Source: Treponema brennaborense DSM 12168
Lineage (GTDB): Bacteria > Spirochaetota > Spirochaetia > Treponematales > Treponemataceae
DNA: 64,000 nucleotides
Assembly (NCBI RefSeq): GCF_000212415.1
Contig: NC_015500.1
Location: forward strand, 186,001 to 250,000
Direction of reading: 5' to 3'
The notes beneath the pieces are model-generated. The model had not been told where the DNA came from. It made no database searches and saw nothing but the letters and a program-made list of their open reading frames with translations. How positions within the stretch are numbered: the stretch's first letter is position 1; every line of letters starts with the position of its first letter. Shown one piece after another: positions 59,382-64,000 of the stretch. The position numbers and the translations under genes were made by a program.

Positions 59382-62243
59382 TCAGATTTCCGGTTCAAGG
59401 AATACGGTTACGTAATTGTCCGTATGCAGATACGTGTTCGCAAGATCGCGCATCGTCTGCGGCGTTACGAGAGTCGGAATGGTTTCCGTGTCGGAAACGG
59501 CGACCGGGTTCGTTCCCTCGATGACCGCTTGGGTAACGGACGATATCCAGTAGCCGTTCGTTTTGAGCGCCGTTTCTTTGGTTCTGCGGTACGTTTCTTT
59601 CAGCTTGGTCATGTACGATTCGTCGGTAAGCTGCGTTTGAAGCCGGGCGATTTCGGCAATGACGTCGTCTGCCAGTTCCTGCTCCCGTCCCGGTTCGCAT
59701 CCGAACGAAATCTGCATTTCATACGCGCGCTCCGGATACGTATAAAACGAACCGTTTACGCTGACGCCGTAGGTGCCGCTCTTGTCTTCGCGGATCGATT
59801 CCCGCAGACGGATGTCAAGCAGCGAGCGCAGCATTTCAAACAGTTCCGTTTCGATGCGGCTCGTTTCCGCATCGGCGGCGGGAAGTCTGCCGCCGAACGC
59901 GATAAACACGCTGCTTTGTTTTTCAAGTCCTTTTCTGACTGTCGCCGCCGGTTTTCCCGCAGGGAATTCCGGTTCCGTAAAGACGGCCTGTTCCGGCGTC
60001 CGGTTTTCGCCGGCGCGTACGGGAGCAGCCGGCAGCGTCGCGATATACGTTTCGGCAAGTGAAACCAGCTCGTCCTCGTTAAAATCGCCGACGAATATGA
60101 ACGTAAAGTCGGCGGCGTCGGCAAACCGTTCGCGGTATATGCGTTCGGCGGTTTCCCGGTTGAGCCTCGCCGCAAATTCCGGCGTCAGTGCGGATTTTCG
60201 CAGGCTGCCGCCGTACAGTATTTCCGTAATCTTATCCTGAAAAACGGTTTGCGGCTGCGCGGAACGGCTTGAAGCAATCAGGTTCGCCGTGGTGGTCAGA
60301 TTGTTCCATCCGGTGTCCGTAAAATACGGTTCTGTAAAATACGAGCGCACGAGCTGCATGAGCGTCTCGAGATCGGTTGCCGCCGCGCTGCCGGACAAAC
60401 CTTCGGTGTAACTGCCGATGTACGGAGACACGGAAACCTGTTTGCCGGCGAGCTTTTTCTGAAGATCCGTCGCGGAAAATCCGTTCAGGCCGGACATCGC
60501 AAGATAGTCGGTTGCAAGCAGCGCGGACGGTACGTCCGCCTCCGCCGCGACGGAAGCGCCGCCTCGGCTCACTGCCGAAAAAAGCACTTCGTTCGTTTTG
60601 AAATCGGTTTTCAGCGTGAGTACGTGCGCGCCGTTTGAAAGCGTACGGCGTACGATATTCGTTCCGGGAACCGTTTCCGTTGCGATAACGCTGCCCACGG
60701 CGGCGGGGAGTGAAGTCAGCGGCCGGTCGATATCGTTTTCACCGTAGGGTGTCAGCGGTTCTTCGCTTTTATGGGTGAGCCAGATGTTCAATATTTCCTC
60801 ATCGGAAGGAACGTCCTGCGCCGCGTCGGGAACGGCTGCAATAAACAGCGTGCCGCGGTTCGTAAATCCGTCGCGGATGGCGCCGTCGACTTCCGCCGCG
60901 GTGATCGACGGTATGAACCGCTTCATCAGTTCGTAATCGGTGTCTGCCGAAACGACCGGCTGACCGGTCAGCGCATGATTGACCAGCGCAGCCGCGACGT
61001 TCGCCGATTCGACGTTGTTCCGGTTCAGCCAATCCTGTTCCGCGGCGGAAAGACTTTCGCGTTTTACGCGGTCGAGTTCGCTTTCGGTTATACCGAACTG
61101 CGTGATCCGGTCGAGCTCGTCGAGCAGCGCCGTCAGTGCTTGCGTGAACAATCCTTCTTTGGGAACGAGTGCGAGTGCGTTGAACGCCGAGCTGCGCGTC
61201 ATTTCCGTTGAGAACGCAGCGGCGTCGAACCAGAGCGGATTGTCCGAATATGTCAGTTCGGCAAGACGTGCGTTAAATATGGCAAACGCCGTCTGATATA
61301 CGAGATTTTGGCGAAACTGCGCTTCCGTTTCGATTTTGAGAGCCGGCATCTGTTCCAGTATCTGGATAAGCGTGTACGGCTGTTCCGGGTCGCGGATAAC
61401 GAGTACCGCTTCCTCTTTTTGGGCTTTTACGTCGTATTCGGGGCGCTGCACTTTCTTTTGTGAGGCGGGAACGGATGCCATTGCCGAAACGATTGCCTGT
61501 TCCATGACCGCAGGATCGATATCGCCTACCAAAACGACCGACATCAGTTCGGGCCGGTACCATTTTTCGTAAAAATCGACGACCCGCTCGCGCGATACGT
61601 TTTTGATAACTTCCATGTCGCCGATGGGAAGGCGTTCGGCGTAGCGGGAATCCTTGAGCAGAAACGGAATCTGTTTGTCGGAAAGCCGTCCGCTCAAACC
61701 GCGCCGCAGCCGCCATTCTTCGGTAACGACGCCGCGTTCCTTATCTAATTCGACCGGGTCGAACAGCAGGCCGCAGGCCCAGTCGCGCAGAACGGTCATG
61801 CCCTGCGCAAGCATTTCCGGATTGTCGGCGGGAACTTCGATCATGTACACCGTTTCGTCGAACGAAGTATATGCGTTTACTTCCGGGCCGAACGCCATTC
61901 CGATCGATTCAAAATAATTGATCAGCTCGTTTTCGGCAAAATGTTCCGAGCCGTTGAACGCCATGTGTTCAACCAAATGGGCGACGCCTTTTTGATCGTC
62001 TTCTTCCATATTCGATCCGGCGTTGACCGCCAGACGCAGCATGATCCTGTTTTCCGGTTTGGCGTTGCGTTTAACGTAATAACTCATTCCGTTTTCAAGC
62101 GTACCGCTCAAAACGGCGGCATCCTGTTCCAGCGGCTGTGAAAGTTCCGGTTTCGTACCGGAAACGCAGCCGGCCAATATAAACCCGGCCGCAAGGCAAA
62201 TGACTGCGCGGTACAGCGCAGCTTGCAGACTTTTCGTTTTCAT
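59382..62243 (-). CDS. M16 (pitrilysin/insulinase) family metallopeptidase lipoprotein
   Basis: A 953-residue lipoprotein (lipobox FILAGC). The zinc site HLVEHMAFNGSEHF (HxxEH) lies near residue 87 in the first M16 domain, with its distal Glu about 75 residues later in the GVVTEEWRLR segment. A second, inactive M16 half fills the C-terminal part (TDFKTNEVLFSAVSRGG onward). The enzyme probably degrades peptides in the periplasm or at the surface. GGAG precedes the ATG at 62243. Confidence 0.93.
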   Translation of the reverse strand: MKTKSLQAALYRAVICLAAGFILAGCVSGTKPELSQPLEQDAAVLSGTLENGMSYYVKRNAKPENRIMLRLAVNAGSNMEEDDQKGVAHLVEHMAFNGSEHFAENELINYFESIGMAFGPEVNAYTSFDETVYMIEVPADNPEMLAQGMTVLRDWACGLLFDPVELDKERGVVTEEWRLRRGLSGRLSDKQIPFLLKDSRYAERLPIGDMEVIKNVSRERVVDFYEKWYRPELMSVVLVGDIDPAVMEQAIVSAMASVPASQKKVQRPEYDVKAQKEEAVLVIRDPEQPYTLIQILEQMPALKIETEAQFRQNLVYQTAFAIFNARLAELTYSDNPLWFDAAAFSTEMTRSSAFNALALVPKEGLFTQALTALLDELDRITQFGITESELDRVKRESLSAAEQDWLNRNNVESANVAAALVNHALTGQPVVSADTDYELMKRFIPSITAAEVDGAIRDGFTNRGTLFIAAVPDAAQDVPSDEEILNIWLTHKSEEPLTPYGENDIDRPLTSLPAAVGSVIATETVPGTNIVRRTLSNGAHVLTLKTDFKTNEVLFSAVSRGGASVAAEADVPSALLATDYLAMSGLNGFSATDLQKKLAGKQVSVSPYIGSYTEGLSGSAAATDLETLMQLVRSYFTEPYFTDTGWNNLTTTANLIASSRSAQPQTVFQDKITEILYGGSLRKSALTPEFAARLNRETAERIYRERFADAADFTFIFVGDFNEDELVSLAETYIATLPAAPVRAGENRTPEQAVFTEPEFPAGKPAATVRKGLEKQSSVFIAFGGRLPAADAETSRIETELFEMLRSLLDIRLRESIREDKSGTYGVSVNGSFYTYPERAYEMQISFGCEPGREQELADDVIAEIARLQTQLTDESYMTKLKETYRRTKETALKTNGYWISSVTQAVIEGTNPVAVSDTETIPTLVTPQTMRDLANTYLHTDNYVTVFLEPEI

Positions 62244-62373
62244 GATAACTCCTGCTATAAAAGTAGTGCAATACGCCGTTTGTTACAAGCGGCTGAAGAA
62301 TACGCGAATTCGCGGTTGTAATCAGGTGCTTCACGCGCTGCGGCAACGGTCCGTAGCGTACGGAAATTACGGC

Positions 62374-62402
62374 TTGACATTTGCGGTCGTTTCACCCAGA
62401 AT
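62374..62402 (+). promoter_or_regulatory. Predicted flavin reductase promoter, leaderless geometry
   Basis: TTGACA (62374-62379), a 17-bp spacer and CAGAAT (62397-62402), ending 6 nt before the ATG at 62409. No Shine-Dalgarno. Confidence 0.5.
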
Positions 62403-62408
62403 TTACGT

Positions 62409-62918
62409 ATGAACACATTCAAATCAATTTCCCCGTATGAAATGACGGTGAATCCGTTTACGATGATCGGCAAGGATTGGCTGCTGATCACTGCGGAAAA
62501 AGACGGCAAGGCGAACACGATGACCGCTTCCTGGGGCGGCGTCGGCATTCTGTGGAATAAACCGGTTGCGTACGTATTTATCCGGCCGCAGCGCTATACG
62601 AAAGAATTTGTCGATTCAAACGCGCGCCTGTCGCTTTCCGTGCCGGGCGGGGCTTTCCGCAAGCAGCTCAATTATTTGGGAAAAGTTTCCGGCCGCGACG
62701 AACCCAAAATCGAAAATGCCGGATTGACGCTCCGCACCGAAGACGGCGTGCCGTTTTTTGACGAAGCGCAGACGGTGCTGCTGTGCCGAAAAATGTATAA
62801 ACAGGATCTGGACGGGCGGTGCTTTATCGACGCGGCTATTTCTCCGGCAATGTACGCGGAGAAGGATTTTCACACGATGTACGTGTGTGAAATCGAAAAG
62901 GTGCTGATTCGCGCATAA
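62409..62918 (+). CDS. Flavin reductase-like FMN-binding protein
   Basis: A 169-residue split-barrel flavoprotein. NPFTMIGKDWLLITA, NTMTASWGGVGILWNKPVA and FIRPQRYTKEFVDSN are family features that hold FMN. It may supply reduced flavin or reduce a substrate directly. It is divergent from the M16 gene and precedes the ABC exporter, with no clear link to either. Confidence 0.88.
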   Translation: MNTFKSISPYEMTVNPFTMIGKDWLLITAEKDGKANTMTASWGGVGILWNKPVAYVFIRPQRYTKEFVDSNARLSLSVPGGAFRKQLNYLGKVSGRDEPKIENAGLTLRTEDGVPFFDEAQTVLLCRKMYKQDLDGRCFIDAAISPAMYAEKDFHTMYVCEIEKVLIRA

Positions 62919-62947
62919 ATGCGCATAAATACGCGTAAACGCTTTGC

Positions 62948-62976
62948 TTGCAGGCGGCGGCGCTTTCGGATACAAT
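62948..62976 (+). promoter_or_regulatory. Predicted promoter of the ABC exporter gene
   Basis: TTGCAG (62948-62953), a 17-bp spacer and TACAAT (62971-62976), then 7 nt to the ATG at 62984. The AGGCGG in between is too close to the ATG to be a good ribosome site. Confidence 0.4.
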
Positions 62977-62983
62977 AGGCGGC

Positions 62984-64000
62984 ATGAAAACTTCGTCGGT
63001 ACGCAATGTAAAACGCTTTTTTTCGTATTATCGGCCGCATTGGAAACTTTTCGCCGCCGATATGGTGTGCGCGGCGTTCATTGCGGGGGTAGATCTTGTG
63101 TTTCCCGTATTGACGCGATTTACCGTTAATCAATTGCTGCCGGATCGGCTGTACGCGTTTTTTTTCACACTGATCGCGGTCATGGCCGGTTTATATGCGG
63201 TGCAGACGGCCGCGTCGTATTTCGTTGCGTATTTCGGGCATCTGTTCGGTACGTACGTTGAAACCGACATGCGGCGCGACGTGTTCGCCCATATCGAAAA
63301 GCAGTCGTTTTCGTTTTTCGACAATCACCGGACCGGACATCTGATGTCGCGCGTAACGTACGATCTGTTTGAAGTAACCGAGCTTGCGCATCACGGGCCG
63401 GAAGACGTGTTTATCTCCGCGGCGACCCTGATCGGTTCGTTCTGCATCATGCTGACGATCCGGTGGGAACTCGCGCTGGTTATTTTTACCGTACTGCCGG
63501 TGCTGATTTTTTACACGGCGCGCACCAGAGGCAAACTCAACGCGTCGTCCCGCGCGGTAAAAGAAAAAACGGCCGAAATCAACGCGTCGATCGAGTCCAG
63601 CATTTCCGGCGCGCGCGTTACCAAAGTGTTTACGAACGAACCGTATGAAAACGAACGGTTCGCGCGCAGCAACGGCGCTTTTCTGTGTGCAAAGCGGACG
63701 TTTTATCGCGCGATGGCGGGATTTCATTGTAAAGTCGATTTCGCCACGCACATTCTGAACGTCGTCGTACTGGCGTTCGGCGGTTTTCTGATTATGAAAG
63801 GACGCATGAATTTGGCGGATCTGATAGCCGCGAATCTGTTCGTAGCCGCGTTTTTGCAGCCCATCCGGCGGCTGACGAATTTCGTGGAACAGTTTACGAC
63901 CGGAATGGCGGGCTTTACCCGATTCGTTGAACTTATGGACACGCACACCGAAACGCCCGAAAAGCCGGGCGCGAAGCCGCTTGCACCGGTACGCGGCGAC
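62984..64000 (+). CDS. ABC exporter, membrane domain (3' part cut by window edge)
   Basis: The first 339 residues of an ABC transporter fused half-type. Six membrane helices are expected; FDNHRTGHLMSRVTYDLFEV and INASIESSISGARVTKVFTNE are hallmarks of type IV exporters (MsbA-like). The ATPase domain would lie beyond the window end. The substrate is unknown; such genes often come in pairs. Confidence 0.92.
   Translation, partial: MKTSSVRNVKRFFSYYRPHWKLFAADMVCAAFIAGVDLVFPVLTRFTVNQLLPDRLYAFFFTLIAVMAGLYAVQTAASYFVAYFGHLFGTYVETDMRRDVFAHIEKQSFSFFDNHRTGHLMSRVTYDLFEVTELAHHGPEDVFISAATLIGSFCIMLTIRWELALVIFTVLPVLIFYTARTRGKLNASSRAVKEKTAEINASIESSISGARVTKVFTNEPYENERFARSNGAFLCAKRTFYRAMAGFHCKVDFATHILNVVVLAFGGFLIMKGRMNLADLIAANLFVAAFLQPIRRLTNFVEQFTTGMAGFTRFVELMDTHTETPEKPGAKPLAPVRGD

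Noticed and set aside
59328-60062. Long open frame on the forward strand inside the M16 gene
   Set aside because: It is antisense to a gene with clear M16 motifs and its translation is Arg/Phe-rich, as expected for a shadow frame.

Overview
The window reads as a chromosomal segment of a Treponema-like spirochaete. This is inferred from the diderm lipoproteins, treponeme-style signal peptides (frequent FAGG or VSA ends), spirochaete-type outer-membrane barrel, mid-range GC and overall gene style; no rRNA or tRNA gene was seen to fix the taxonomy. Genes are dense, and both Shine-Dalgarno-led and apparently leaderless transcripts occur.

Layout. 1-8600: phosphate regulation and uptake (phoR partial, phoB, pstS, pstC, pstA), interrupted by a radical SAM/TetR pair and bacterioferritin. 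pstS and pstC have matching four-repeat Pho boxes. PstA carries a large PstS-like insert, and pstB and phoU are absent. 8657-17260: CmpB-like membrane protein, two TPR-type proteins, a CrtO-like acyltransferase, a histidine operon (hisL attenuator, hisG, hisB, threonine aldolase), a cation/proton antiporter and a NYN/OST-HTH protein. 17447-31695: a carbohydrate operon (GH71/99-like lipoprotein, accessory lipoprotein, outer-membrane barrel, ABC importer, two GH65 phosphorylases, beta-phosphoglucomutase) followed by a convergent LacI regulator. 31938-35714: CheY, CheX and an ammonium transporter fused to a PAS/HPt/CheA-type kinase, followed by ten 40-bp tandem repeats.

36228-41641: a rearranged accessory region with two LysR genes, a deletion scar, an AT-rich insert (acyltransferase, Xre, MmcQ/YjbR), a truncated gene, and repeats and palindromes. 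41677-49045: a redox cluster with two aldo/keto reductases, four flavodoxins with export signals, a cyclophilin-like secreted protein, a secreted SUMF1-domain protein and a DUF4405 b-type cytochrome-like membrane protein. One flavodoxin is frameshifted and an SDR gene is internally deleted. 49650-57187: a regulator with two TetR DNA-binding domains drives a TolC/MFP/RND efflux operon that ends in a small PII-like gene. 57309-64000: a lipoprotein with bacterial Ig-like repeats between duplicated terminators, an M16 peptidase lipoprotein, a flavin reductase and a partial ABC exporter.

The strongest candidates for something new are the Amt-CheA fusion with its own CheX and CheY, the exported-flavodoxin/DUF4405 cluster, the GH71/99-GH65 phosphorolytic operon, and PstA with an embedded PstS-like region. 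About ten genes share a promoter layout (a -10 box 6-9 nt before ATG, no Shine-Dalgarno) that implies leaderless mRNAs.
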